Source: Rhizomys pruinosus (lineage: Eukaryota; Chordata; Mammalia; Rodentia; Spalacidae). From it: 64,000 nt of DNA. This document shows, one piece after another, positions 32,860 through 43,997 of the stretch. The stretch is from contig VZQC01009508.1 of NCBI GenBank assembly GCA_009823505.1, positions 944,132 to 1,008,131 on the forward strand. The letters are read 5' to 3'. The position numbers and the translations under genes are program-made. The number at the start of each line of letters is the position of its first letter. Position 1 is the first letter of the stretch. Under the pieces are notes generated by a model, which worked only from the letters and a program-made list of their open reading frames with translations, ran no database searches and was not told the origin of the DNA.

Positions 32860-33455
32860 AAATGTTGCAGCCAAGAGAAAACAGAAAGGAGAAAGCATGA
32901 CCCCAAACAAAGTAGGAAAACACCTACAACACACGAGATCTACTCAAAGAGCTGAGAATGTTTATCCACACAAAGACTGGTCATGTTCTTTGCAACATAA
33001 CGCATTATAACCCTAAAGGGAGAACAGCCTGATGTCCACCCACCAATGAGCAGAAAAACAAACAAAATGTGGTATATCCACACAGTGGAACATCATTAAG
33101 CCATAGAAAAAGAACAAAGCACTGATATGTGCTACAGCGAGGATGAGCTTTGTAAACATAATGCTAATTCAAGGAAAGGAGACACGGAAGAGCACATTGT
33201 ATCATTCCACTTGTTTGAAGCATCCAAAATGGGCAAACTCGTGGAGACAAAGAGTAGATGGGTAGTTTTCAGGGCAAGGGAGGAGTGGGTGTGAGGATTT
33301 CTTGGGGGATGCTAAGAATGTTCTAGAAACAAATAGTGATGATAGTTTTACTCCTATGTGCATATATTAAAAATGACACTGAATTGTGCACTTTAAATGG
33401 GTAGATTTTTCTGGTATGTGAATTTCATCTCAACAAAAGTTTCATTTTAGTAAAG
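32860..33455 (+). mobile_element. L1M-type LINE-1 3' end (plus), ancient
   Basis: 'gtggtatatccacacagtgg', 'gcctgatgtccacccaccaa', 'attccacttgtttgaagcat', 'cactgaattgtgcactttaa' and 'atctcaacaaaagtttcatt' match, in order, the 3' end of old mammalian L1 elements. Stops and indels show it is a relic. Confidence 0.85.
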
Positions 33456-33514
33456 GAAGAGCAGGCAAAAAAGAGAAATATCAGTGATGATACTCAATCC
33501 TAGGATAACAAAAC

Positions 33515-33738
33515 ATTTTTTATTTTAATTTATTTTTATTTTATGTGTGTGTTTTGCCTGCATGTACAGATGTGTACCATGTGGATGCCTGGTAACTGCG
33601 GAGGCCAGAAGAGAGTATCAGATACCCTGGAACTGGAATCACAGACAGTTCGGAGCCAACATGTGAGTGCTGGGACTTGAAAACAGAACTTCTGTAAGAG
33701 CTGCGAGTGCTCCTAACCTCCGAGCCATCCCCAGCCCT
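33515..33738 (-). mobile_element. B3 SINE (minus)
   Basis: T-rich start, 'gtgttttgcctgcatgtaca', 'gaggccagaagagagtatca', and an end 'ccgagccatccccagccct'. Confidence 0.82.
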
Positions 33739-33949
33739 GAGGGATGCAAAATTTTATAAGTACCTACTATGGTGGGCATGGTATAGAATTGTGCAGAACA
33801 GGGCTTATTTAGAGTGAGAGAGACAGATGTGATTCCTGAACTCTTGAAGGATGTCATTCAATAGTGAATATGGGTGTTAATATAACAATATTATAAGCAA
33901 GTCTATACTGTAATGTGTAGATTGAGAGGTATATAGATAATCCATCAAA

Positions 33950-34070
33950 GACAGATAAATGATAGATAGATGATAGAGTAGGCAGGTAGATAGATAGATA
34001 GATAGATACTAAATTATTGGTAGATGATAGGTAACAGATCCATAGCTGTTAGGTAGAGAGATAGTTAGAT
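33950..34070 (+). repeat. GATA/GACA-type simple repeat, interrupted
   Basis: Clean GATA units lie at about 33986-34007 with degenerate GATA/TAGA words around them. Confidence 0.9.
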
Positions 34071-34769
34071 AATATATACATAGGGAGTACAGTATTTAAA
34101 TTTAAAATCCTACTGTATTATGCAATATAATTTAATAAATTCTTTTCCATAAGACTCTTAAGATATCCTATATGAGCCTTCAGTAACATTCTACTGTTCA
34201 GAGACCCTGCGTTTTCTCAATTCTCAAGTCAAAACCATTTCTCCTTGAATCTCCCACGGCAACAATGAAACGCAGTGAGGCCACTGTTACCATCACTGAC
34301 CAGATGGGCCGGTATGGGTGGCATTTCCTACCCTGTGGTCATAGGCAGGAAAAAGTAGAAAACTCCTCAAGACGATGCTGATGAAAATCACACTGGAAGT
34401 CTCACTGCAGAAGTGTAAGATGGGAAGCAGTTTACCCATGTCTGGCAATATGGAATGGCAGGCCTGGGACTTGAACTTAGGAAGTCTACCCTCTGAGCAC
34501 AAACTTGCTTCTCATCTGTTTAAAGGGGGTCATGATAAAGAAGTAGTGATGGACACGTGTTAGTATGTTTTCCCTTAGGGATTCAGCTTTCGTTTCAACA
34601 GCAGTCTACAGCAGAGGGAGAGAGATATTACATCTCAGCAGAAGACATTAACAATGGAAGCAAATTGAGCCTTGGAAGGCCAGAAAAGCAGACTCTGACC
34701 TGGCCTGTCTATTGCCCCTTGAGCCAAACCATAACTCAATGCAGCAAGGTCACTAGTGCTTATCTCTCT
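34071..34769. other. Non-coding stretch, nothing firm
   Basis: A weak MIR-like antisense trace ('gcaggcctgggacttgaact' at about 34459) is the only recognisable signal. Confidence 0.35.
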
Positions 34770-34985
34770 GTGATGATTAATCCTCATGATCAACTTGTCA
34801 GGACTTAGACTCAACATGGAAACACCTCTGGTATGTTTCCAGAAAGACTTAACTGAGAGAAGCCTTACCCTGAATGAGGGTAAGTACAACTACTCCATGG
34901 GCTGAGTCAATGGAGAAGGCAGCTAAGCACTCAAATGTTGAGCCAAGATAAACATTTCCTTCTTAACTTGTTCTGTCAGATTTTT
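34770..34985 (+). mobile_element. LTR-like repeat (plus), family unassigned
   Basis: Starts 'tgatgattaatcctcatgat', has 'aacatggaaacacctctggt', ends near 'agccaagataaacatttcct' and a T tract. The start resembles that of the element at 59747-60345. Confidence 0.5.
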
Positions 34986-35147
34986 TTTTTTCAGAGCAAT
35001 GAGAAAAATAATTAGCATACTTCCTAACTTACTCCTGGCTGTCCAGCCTTATGCATATCTTTCACTTAGCTACCTGTGAAGTGGAAATGTACATTCTCTT
35101 CCACAATTCAGGTCCATTTCCAGAGGACAGACTTGTGAATCAATCTG

Positions 35148-35189
35148 TATTAGTCAGGGCTCTCTAAAGAAACAGAATCAATAGAATGA

Positions 35190-35238
<49 letters not shown>

Positions 35239-35239
35239 G

Positions 35240-35303
<64 letters not shown>

Positions 35304-35735
35304 TTGCTCATAGGATAGAATTCTAGTAGTCCTACAATAGCTGTGCTGCATGGGAGAGGCTGAGAATCCAAGCATTTGCTCAGTTCATGAGGCTGGATGT
35401 CTCAGTAGTCCAATCGGGTTCTAAAGGCCCGATGGATTCCAGGAGATTTGCCAGTCTTCAGTCTACACTGGGATCCAAAGAGCTGATCACAGCAGCAAGA
35501 CGAACTCACCAGTGAGAGAGAAGGCAAGCAGCAAAAAGGGGACCAGCTCCCCTCTGCCATGGCCTTTTGTACCGGCTGCCAGCAGAAGGTAACGCCCACA
35601 TTTAGGGTGGGCCATCCGGCTTGAGATAATCCAATCCGAAGATCTCTTTCTCATATTTATTCACCCCAGATCCAGTGAAGTTGTCACCCAGGACTAACAG
35701 GATTAACCATCACACCATCCAAAAGGGAGTGCAAA
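35148..35735. mobile_element. Interspersed repeat with internal GATA array, class uncertain
   Basis: Begins 'gtattagtcagggctctcta', a widely dispersed mammalian repeat start. It contains 'catgaggctggatgtctcag' and 'ccagcagaaggtaacgccca'. A GATA/GAGA array fills 35191-35303. Confidence 0.55.
35191..35303 (+). repeat. (GATA)n microsatellite, about 28 units
   Basis: Nearly perfect TAGA/GATA units with one GAGA interruption at about 35237-35241. Confidence 0.97.
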
Positions 35736-35747
35736 AAGAGACTCTAA

Positions 35748-36107
35748 CATGACTCAAGCCTGGAACGTCTCCCCACAGCCTCCTTTGGGGACTTTATCTT
35801 TGGCCGGTGATGATGCTATTTTGAGAGGATGTGGAAACTTTGAGATATAGGGCTAGCTAGGAGATGTGGGTTGGTGAGGACATCCCTTGAAGGTTACACC
35901 TGCCTCCCATTCTGGTCTAGCTGTCTGCCTCCTGCTCCGGCTGCTGTGTGAGGAACATGCCCAGGTGCTCCTGCTTCCACGGAGCTGCTTCATCATGCCA
36001 TTCCCATCACGTGAACTGACCTTATGAGAACGTGAGCCAAACTACATCTCCCTTCAGTTACTTGTTGGGTATTTTGCCACAACCATGAGAAAATAAACTA
36101 ATACAGA
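35748..36107 (+). mobile_element. MaLR-type LTR (plus)
   Basis: 'attttgagaggatgtggaaa', 'gacatcccttgaaggttaca', 'ctgcctcctgctccggctgc', 'gtgagccaaactacatctcc' and 'atgagaaaataaactaatac' follow MaLR order with a polyadenylation signal and terminal region. Confidence 0.75.
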
Positions 36108-36795
36108 TGCTGGTCACTTCATGACCTAGACACTGCCTTGGATGGCTCTACAGAGAATCACAGTCTCCTTTCCATCTCATTCTTGGTCACCTAAAATAAA
36201 ATATGGCTTCCAGGTCTTTTAAATCTAGGCTTGAAGAATTGGTATTCTTTGCTTTCCTAATGTACAACCTATTTTAGAAACCCAAATGCCCCTGGGCACC
36301 AATTTCTCAATCTGCTTTCTTAAGAGATCCAGGGGCCTTGATTTCAGTTACTAGCCAAAATTCCCACCACTGCTATCCACAACCCATCTCCTCCCTTTCC
36401 CTTGTCCCCCTTCTGTTTGTGCCCAACTTCCTAGGGGCCTCTTCTCCTCCCCCCATCTTCCTTCTCCTTGTTCATATCCATCCCCCCTCTCACAAGAGAG
36501 ATTATAAACTCAGCTAAATTAATATTTTAAAATATAAGGGACACAAGAGGCTCCTGAGAATAAATAAATGTATAAAGAATTGCTACATAAATAAATGTGC
36601 ATAGCTTGACCCAGTTTCTGAAAGAGCCTTGCTTGGACTCAGCCCTCCAGTGAGCTGGGTCTACTGAGACCCTAAGCATTCCATTCTGGTGAACTTTCTA
36701 TTTTCTGTTCTATCTTAGGGTACCAATCTGAAATCCGTAGGCATGTTCTTTGAGGAAATACAAGGAAGGATGAGGGTATGAAGCAGCGATGATGG
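36108..36795. other. Non-coding stretch, nothing recognised
   Basis: C/T-rich at 36360-36490 and AT-rich after 36500. No exon or named repeat. Confidence 0.4.
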
Positions 36796-36799
36796 GTAC

Positions 36800-36960
36800 A
36801 CGGTGCTTTGTGCCTACAAACCTTCACAAAGATAGTTATACTTAACCTCACAACAACTTTGTAGGTCAATGAAGTAGCTATATGAACTGCCCCATGTAGT
36901 AGATGAAGGAAATAAAGCTTAAGAAGACAAATTCAAGCCTTTTGACTCCAAATACAACTC
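36800..36960 (-). mobile_element. MIR SINE (minus), ancient
   Basis: 'acttaacctcacaacaactt', 'gtaggtcaatgaagtagcta' and 'gtagtagatgaaggaaataa' follow the reversed MIR order. Confidence 0.65.
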
Positions 36961-37093
36961 TCATACCTGTTACTATAACTATCTTGGTGAAAAGAGAAAC
37001 GGATGGGTAGAAGAAAATAAGGATGCAGGTAAAATCGAGAACAAAGGTGGAAGTTAGAGAGAGGAGGGAAAATGGCAGCAAGAAGCACATTCT

Positions 37094-37353
37094 AGGGGCG
37101 CAGAGACAGCTCAGTGGTTAAGAGGGCGTGCTACTCTTGCAGTGGACCCGAGTTCAGTTCCCAGCACCCATTTCAGGCAGCTCACAACCACCTATAACTC
37201 CAGTTCCAGGGGATTCAACATCCTCTTTTGGTCTCTGTCAGCACCTGATCTCATGAACATTACCCCACACAGACACAGACACAGACACACACACACACAC
37301 AGACACACACACAGACACACACACACAGACACACACACACACACACACACACT
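37094..37353 (+). mobile_element. B3/B2-type SINE (plus) ending in a (CA)n tract
   Basis: 'aggggcgcagagacagctca', 'gagttcagttcccagcaccc' and 'ggattcaacatcctcttttg', then an ACACAG-type tract at about 37268-37353. Confidence 0.8.
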
Positions 37354-38200
37354 TAAAAATAAATCCTTAGAAGAACCACTTCTCTGAGTAGTAGATGCAA
37401 AATTTTCAGGCCAAGCTTTAGAAGGAATACACCAAAATATGATAAATAGGAGACAAAAAGTTATTAAAGTTAGTGTGCAGCTTGGGGCTCTCCTAGGGAA
37501 CACGGGAGTGCAGGCTTTCTGTCTGGGGGATTCACATCTTCAGAGTCGACCAAAGGCAGATAAAAAATGTAGCAGACCCATGATGGTTGTGTGCATACTA
37601 AACATGTACAACCCCTTTTTTCTCATCATTATTCCCTGAACAATCCAGCATAATAACTGTTCATATAACATTTCCACTGTATCAGATCTGATAAGTAATC
37701 TAGAGGAAATTTAAAATATATGGAAAGATATGCATGGGTTGTATATAAGTGCCATGCCACTTTATATGAAGGACTTTAGCTTATGTGGAGTATGGTGACC
37801 ACAGGAGTTCTGGGACCCATCACCTGGATACTAAGGTACAACTGTACCAAGAGAGCTTGTGTCTCAAATCTCTGAAGTTGTTCTTTTCCAGGATGGTGCA
37901 CAGGGCAAGGGGAGCCAAGAGATAGGAACACCTGGCCACAGCTGTCTTTCAGACACTTGTTCAGCCAAGCTAGGGCTAACTCAAGTTCATTAAGAGAATG
38001 GTTTACTGGGTACCTTCCATGCACTGAAAATCATTCAAGCCTGGAGTGAGCGCAAAGACAATACCATTTCTAGCTGTCCTCGATAGGCTTACAGGCTGAA
38101 GAGAATTAATTACGCCATCTTAAATATGATTATAAGACTGTCTAACTATGGAACCAATGGTCCCCTGAATACATATCTTCTCACTCATGGCTGGAAATAT
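37354..38200. other. Mostly unassigned; old repeat trace at 37960-38110
   Basis: 'ggtttactgggtaccttcca ... cgataggcttacaggctgaa' resembles the L2/MIR-class segment that normally reads as increasing-age mammalian repeat. The rest shows nothing. Confidence 0.4.
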
Positions 38201-38204
38201 GTTT

Positions 38205-38555
38205 TGGCCACTTTTGGTGGCTGTGATAAAATATCATGACCAAATATAACTTATAGAAGGAAGAATCTATTTGGGCTTAGGGCTTAGGATTTCAGAGGGA
38301 GAGTCCACGATGGCAGGGAAGGCATGGTGGCAGGTACTGGAGCCCAGAGCTGAGAGATCAAAGCCCCACCCCACGCAGGAAGCAGATGGGGCAAACTAGA
38401 GATGGTGTGAGATTAGAAAGCCTTCTTGTCCTCAGTAACACACTTCTCCAGCAAGGCTCTACCTTCTGAAGGTTCCATGACCTCCCCCAAACAGTGCCGC
38501 ATTTAAATACCTAAGCCTATAGGGGTCATTTCTCATTCAAATCACCACAGACTGG
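38205..38555 (-). mobile_element. LTR of MaLR type (minus)
   Basis: 'ttggtggctgtgataaaata', 'ggcaggtactggagcccaga', 'cacacttctccagcaaggct' and 'cattcaaatcaccacag' match the antisense layout of a common rodent LTR. Confidence 0.6.
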
Positions 38556-39050
38556 TCCACTCCAACCTTGATCCCTCCTCCTTGTTCTAGACACACTTGC
38601 ACACCACAGTCTGGTTTCTAAAGGATACACAGCAGAATTCTGAAGGAACTTCTCTCAGATGTCAAAGTTTGCTGGGCTTTCAAATTGAATGCAGCCTTTT
38701 CTTTTTTTTTCTTCTTCCCTGTCCAGCTATCTCTAAATTTGTACACTCATCTCAGCCTCTGCTCAGGGTCAGCCTCAAAAATGTGGAGAACAATCTGGTG
38801 AGTGGTGAAAAGCACAGGCTTTGAGGTGAGCTATTGAAACTATAAAGTTCCCATTCAATAGACACTGTTGATCAGTACTCAGTGAACAAATAGCACTTGG
38901 ATAATTGTCTTAGTCTGTTTGGGCTAGTATAAAAAAAGATTATAAGTTGGGGACTATAAACAACAAACATTTCTTACACTTCTAGAGACTAGGAAGTCTA
39001 AGATCACAGTGTATAAACTCCCTTAGGCCTATTTTACTATGGCATTAACG
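38556..39050. other. Unassigned, with a short antisense LTR-like trace at 38905-39005
   Basis: 'cttagtctgtttgggctagt ... cttctagagactaggaagtc' is a diverged antisense MaLR-type start. The rest is not recognised. Confidence 0.4.
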
Positions 39051-39051
39051 G

Positions 39052-39270
39052 GGCTGGAGAGACAGCTCAGCAGTTAAGAGCACTGGTTGCTCTTGCAAAG
39101 GGCCTTGGTTGGATTCCCACCACCCACATGGTAGCTAACAACCATCCATAACTACAGTTCCAGATGATCAAAAGCCCTCTTCTGGCTTCTGTGGGCTTTG
39201 CACAACATAAGTGTACTTGCGTACATACAGGCAAAACCCCTTATACACATAAAATAAAAAATAAATTTTA
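39052..39270 (+). mobile_element. B3/B2-type SINE (plus)
   Basis: 'ggggctggagagacagctca', 'ggattcccaccacccacatg', 'aaaagccctcttctggcttc' and an AAATAAAAAATAAA tail. Confidence 0.85.
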
Positions 39271-40454
39271 AAAAATGATGACATTAATCCCACTGGTAAT
39301 AACTCTGCCCTAATAATCTAAGCAAAATACAAAGGCTCCCCACCCCAAATGCCTAACCTTGGGAGTTAGGATTCAACACTCATAGTGAGTGCAAACATTC
39401 TGACCAGAGCAGGTATCCATGTACTGGGTACTTATCTTAGTCCTAGGAATATAACTAAAAGCCAGATAGACAAGTTCTCTGTATTCATAGAATTTACATG
39501 TTATGGTTAGAGTGAATATGATAATACATATCTCAGAAATTTGAGGTTAGGTAATTGAAATAATCCCTTATCTTGTTCAATCCGCATTTAAGGTAATACC
39601 TGCCCCATAAGAAGAATTCAGCAAATGTTAGTTTTTAAAACCATTATTAATACTCACAGTATTACACATTCTCTCATAACTTCACAAACTTTTCTTTCTG
39701 TACTCTTACCCTTGAATCTATCACTAATAAAAACTTGATGCTTCTCACAGCTGATGATGCCAGAGCTTCCACCACAGCTGTCACCTTCTCCTTCTACTCC
39801 AAGTTCCTATACATTGGAGAGGGATTTCTCCCTGGACAGATGGGAGGAGAGGAAGGACGGGGACCTTGAGATCTGAGTTGGCTCTAGAATACCATAAATC
39901 ATGATAAAGTTGATAGGAGCCAGAGAATCTGTTATTTAAGTTTGAGCAGCTTTCTGGCCCACTGGAGTTGGAGGCTTGAGTCCCCCTTTCAGCGAGTCAT
40001 CCGTATGGTTTATGGGAAAGTGCCTCAATGGACATTTTAGAAGCACGAAAGCCAGGCAAAGAGATTCTGCTGAAATAAAGATGTTCCAAGATGTGATTGC
40101 TGCAAGCAACAAAAGAACAGGGCAAATAATGGTGTCAAGGGAGACCATAGCTTCTGCAAATGCACTTTAGCTGTGGGGAAAGGACATTGATCCTGTCTCT
40201 ATTCCCTACCGGTCCTTGGACTGGGCTTGAGCTCCTGTGCTTAGTGGTAGGAAAGCTGGAAACCGACGGAACTGTGCATTTGAGAATCTTTCAGATTTGA
40301 GACAAAAGTAAGTAGCAGAAACTGTGTACGGGAGGATGAAATTCTAAGCACAGCAGTTTCCTTAGACACAGAGGACAGCATGTAACCTGGAGAGAGCATC
40401 AGGCTGTGCTCTGTGCTCTCCTGTGTAACCCACCTGGTTGAGGTCCATAACTAT
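39271..40454. other. Non-coding stretch; weak L2-like trace at 39415-39510
   Basis: 'gtactgggtacttatcttag ... gacaagttctctgtattcat' resembles an old L2/MIR-class segment. Nothing else is recognised. Confidence 0.35.
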
Positions 40455-40470
40455 AGAACTAAGGGAATGG

Positions 40471-40720
40471 GGGCTGGAGAGATGGCCTAGCGGTTAAGAG
40501 CGCCGACCGCTCTTACAGAGGACCCGGGTTCGATCCCCAGCACCCACATGGCGGCTGAGAACCGTCTGAAGCTCCAATTCCAGGAGAACTCCAGTTCCAG
40601 GGGAATCGAGACCCTCTTCTGACCTCCGCGGCATTGCACGACACGGGTGCACAGACTTGCATGCAGACAGTACATTCATACACATACAAAAATAAATAAA
40701 ATTAATAAAAAAAAAAAAAA
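40471..40720 (+). mobile_element. B2 SINE (plus), young subtype, with target-site duplication
   Basis: Full-length, carrying the 17-bp duplication and an A-rich tail. Perfect 16-bp flanks (agaactaagggaatgg) at 40455-40470 and 40721-40736. Confidence 0.96.
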
Positions 40721-40784
40721 AGAACTAAGGGAATGGTAAGAACAAAGTGATCTTTCCCCACCCCTGTGGCTGGGGGTGCCAGGA

Positions 40785-40875
40785 TGGAGCTTTTAATCCT
40801 GGCTCTCCCATTGATTAGCTGTGTAAGCTAAGACTTTATCTAACCTGGCTTATACTGTTGCTTCCAGAGAGGTCT
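40785..40875 (+). mobile_element. MIR fragment (plus), ancient
   Basis: 'aatcctggctctcccattga' then 'gctgtgtaagctaagacttt' resemble the MIR core. Confidence 0.55.
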
Positions 40876-41200
40876 TTGAAAGAGTTGAATGTCCAAAGCT
40901 CTGTCAACTCAACCATCAAGACTGTGTGTCTGTCTACTGTTTACTAATCCTCACTCCCACCCCATCCCATATCTACTTATAACCTAGACTTCTGCTTCTA
41001 AGGGAAGTCTACAGCTCTAGAAGTTCCTGAGCTGACCACAATGACTACAGTGATTCTTCCTTGAGTGGCCTGAAAGGCTGGATCCTTTCAACAGGATAGA
41101 AGGACCACAGAAGGGAAGTCAGAGGTCATTCGTGGGCTTGTCCTTTGAATTAGGTATTCTTCAACTTTTCTATTCCCAATGTATTTTCACCCAGTAAATT
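40876..41200. other. Non-coding stretch, nothing recognised
   Basis: No repeat or exon identified. Confidence 0.4.
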
Positions 41201-41202
41201 AA

Positions 41203-41393
41203 AAAATATTTATTTCCTTTTTTATTTATTTGTATGGGTATTTTGCCTGCATCTATGTATGGACAACGGACTCAGATCCCTGGAACTGGAGTTACATGTG
41301 GGCATTGGCCACCCAGTGTCAGTGCCCAGAACCGAACCTGGGTCTCTGCATGAGCAATAAGCACACTTAACCACTGAGCCGTCTCTCCAACTC
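41203..41393 (-). mobile_element. B3 SINE (minus), internally shortened
   Basis: 'attttgcctgcatctatgta', 'ccctggaactggagttacat' and 'ccactgagccgtctctccaa'. Flanks resembling acccagtaaatt / acccaataaatt suggest the target site. Confidence 0.78.
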
Positions 41394-41790
41394 CCACCCA
41401 ATAAATTTTTACATGACCCTGGATATATAGCTATTTAAAATACTATAAAAATTAAAGATTTAATGATAATAAATCATAGAGAAATTTATTTTCAGACAAT
41501 TATTCATAACACGTAATTTCAAGATTTATTAAAAATGAAAGCAAATTTGCATGCTAATGAATAGATGTACTTGCTTATTTTTACATGAGTTAAATCTCAG
41601 CTGAATGTTTGATACCACTGTACACAGAGCATCTGTGTTGATCAATATTTTGATTTTATGATCATCGATGCTGAGCAAACTGATTTACATAAAGATACAG
41701 AACAAAATGGCAGAAGTATGTTTAGGACCATTTCAGAAATTGTTGGAAATTCAGTCCTCATTCCAACCCAAAACCCGTTTAGTGATTTTT

Positions 41791-41978
41791 TTTTTTTTTT
41801 TTTTTTGGTCTTTTTGAGACAGGGTCTCCCTGTAGCCCCAGCTGTCCTGGAACTCACTCTATAGACCAGGCTGGCCTTGAACTCACAAAGATCTGCCTGC
41901 CTCTGCCTCCTGAGTGCTAGAATTAAAGGCGTGCACCACCATGCCCAACTTTTTTCGTTGTTTTTTTTTTTGGTCTCA
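41791..41978 (-). mobile_element. B1 SINE (minus) plus short 5' extension, with target-site duplication
   Basis: A full antisense B1 is followed by about 30 T-rich bases inside the same flanks (tttagtgattttt at 41778-41790 and 41979-41991). The T-rich piece is either extra transduced sequence or a second, truncated A-tail. Confidence 0.9.
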
Positions 41979-41999
41979 TTTAGTGATTTTTTAAAATGA

Positions 42000-42434
42000 A
42001 ATTCAAGCCAGCAAAGCGAGCAGAAATTTTTAAAATCAAGCATCAACACTATACCACCTAAAGATATACAAATTTGATATTTACCTGGACTGATGATAGG
42101 AACCATATTAAAAGTCTTTCTTTTCCATAGTTAAACCATTATGCTTCTATAAAACCAGAAAGCTTTGTACAGACACTGAAACACTGCAGTTTGTAACATG
42201 GAATAGTTGCACATCCGAACAAGGTGTTCCAGGCACCATTTGCTGGTCAGTGCTGCCTGGTGTGATGCCATGCACAGTCTATGGAGAACATATTGTGTGT
42301 TCAGAACCAAGGCTTCAATGAAGTCACTCCATGGGACATACCACAAACACTTCAGATCTACTATGCATTTGATTTGATTTTGAGTTAATTTCATCTTTGC
42401 ATTTTCAAAAGTCTCCTATTGTTGTCAGTGGTTT
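42000..42434. other. Non-coding stretch, nothing recognised
   Basis: Unique-looking sequence without a clear exon. Confidence 0.4.
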
Positions 42435-42491
42435 TATCTTATCTTATCTTATCTTATCTTATCTTATTGTTTGTTTGTTTGTTTGTTTGTG
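42435..42491 (+). repeat. (TTATC)n then (GTTT)n simple repeats
   Basis: Six TTATC-type pentamers run directly into six GTTT tetramers. Confidence 0.95.
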
Positions 42492-42551
42492 GGTATGTGT
42501 GTTTCTCACAACTCTATATGGAGTCAGGACCCATTTAAGAAGCTAGGCTTT

Positions 42552-42640
42552 GTCAAGGCCAGCCTGGTCTACAGAGTGAGTTCCAGGACAGCTGGGTCTA
42601 CAGGGAGACCCTGTCTCAAAAAGACAAAAAAAAAAAAAAA
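42552..42640 (+). mobile_element. B1 SINE (plus), 5'-truncated, with target-site duplication
   Basis: 'tcaaggccagcctggtctac' to 'ctgtctcaaaaagac' and a long A-tail. Flanks aagaagctaggcttt at 42537-42551 and 42641-42655. Confidence 0.95.
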
Positions 42641-42658
42641 AAGAAGCTAGGCTTTAAA

Positions 42659-43514
42659 AGCATAACCAGAAATATATAAATAGTAGGTCCTGAGAAATTG
42701 TACTTCAGGTATAATAAAACTTGAGATCTTAGTAAAAAGACAAAAAATAAATAAATAAATAAATAAATAAATAAAAGAGCACAGTTGTCTTGCCTGTCTT
42801 ACTGGCAAGTGCAGCTACTCTGTGGCTGACACTGCTTTTGCCACCCTTCAAAGACATGAGAAGACACAGCTTTTCAACCTTCTAATATGGACTGAAGACT
42901 CATGTCTCTCCAAGAATCTTCCAAACCTTCAGGCCAGATAGGGACTGCTGAGACATCCAGCTTGTGGACTGAGCTACTACTGGGGTTTCCACTTCTTCAA
43001 AGTATAGACTGCCATTGTTGGACTACCCAGGCTGTATCATGGAGACCAGTACATGTAGAACAAGACAGGATGCGGTGCTTACTGGACTTCATTTGGTGAC
43101 CATGGGAAGGGAAAACCCCAGTGTGGAGCACAAGGGCAAAACTGATGGTGATTTGGGCTTGCCAAGGAGGAGCCTTCAAACATGACATCTTTCAGCCTAA
43201 TAAAGAAAAAAATCATAAGCGGAAGATGCTAAAACCTATGATATATGTGGCATGCATATGTGCATATTTTGGAATGATGCATATTGGAAGGAATAATAAC
43301 GACAGAAAGACTGCATCAAAGAACTGACTGAAACAGTGAACTGCTGCATCAAGAATTTTGAGAGAGACTGAGAAAAAGATGGAAAACATTTTTGGCAGAA
43401 TGCATGAGCTCTGGTGGGGTGGGGGGCAGGGAGGGGGGCACGGGTCTAGATTTGATTTGTAATTTTGTATGAAATGCACACAGCTTCAATAAAAAATTGG
43501 CTTTGAAAAAAAAA
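42659..43514 (+). mobile_element. Retroposed copy of an unidentified polyadenylated transcript (copy B)
   Basis: About 856 bp inserted between aagaagctaggctttaaa (42641-42658) and aagaagctaggttttaaa (43515-43532). It ends with AATAAA at about 43485, 'ttggctttg', then an A-tail. The first 540 bp match copy A (26784-27367). About 300 bp further downstream (43215-43514) are absent from copy A, so the two used different polyadenylation sites or copy A ended early at an internal A-rich signal. A G-rich run lies at 43413-43443. Confidence 0.82.
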
Positions 43515-43764
43515 AAGAAGCTAGGTTTTAAATAGTACTATAGAATAAGTATATATTTTCTTATAATAATAAGAAAAAGGAATTGAGAGCTAAGTACCTC
43601 ATTGGGTGAGAAGGATTTCCGGGCTTAATAATTTAGTCATTAAAAGTTTCAAAATCTTCGTGTTTTAGTACATAGAGATGAGGCCAAGAGAGTTTAGAAA
43701 TATTTTTCTGCCCATTCAAGTGAAATAGAAGACATTTATATTAAGGAAAGCCAATCCCTTACCC

Positions 43765-43997
43765 TTACCTTTTAAAAAATATTTTATTTTATGGGACAAA
43801 GTGTTTTGCCTGTGTATTTGTATTAAGAGTATTACGTGCATGCAGTACCAGCCAAGGCCAGAAGAGGGCATCAGATTCCCCCCGGAACTGGAGCTATAGA
43901 GGTGGTTGGTAACTATCAAGTCGGTGCTGAAAATCAAACCTGGTTTCTATGCAACAGCAGCCAATGCTCTTAAGCACTGAGCAATCTCTCCAGCCCC
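43765..43997 (-). mobile_element. B3 SINE (minus), old
   Basis: 'aaagtgttttgcctgtgtat', 'ggccagaagagggcatcaga' and 'gagcaatctctccagcccc'. Confidence 0.78.

Noticed and set aside
40471..40720. tRNA genes suggested by A-box and B-box-like words with gggttcgatccccag
   Set aside because: These are heads of B2 SINEs. They lack a foldable tRNA body and are followed by SINE tails.
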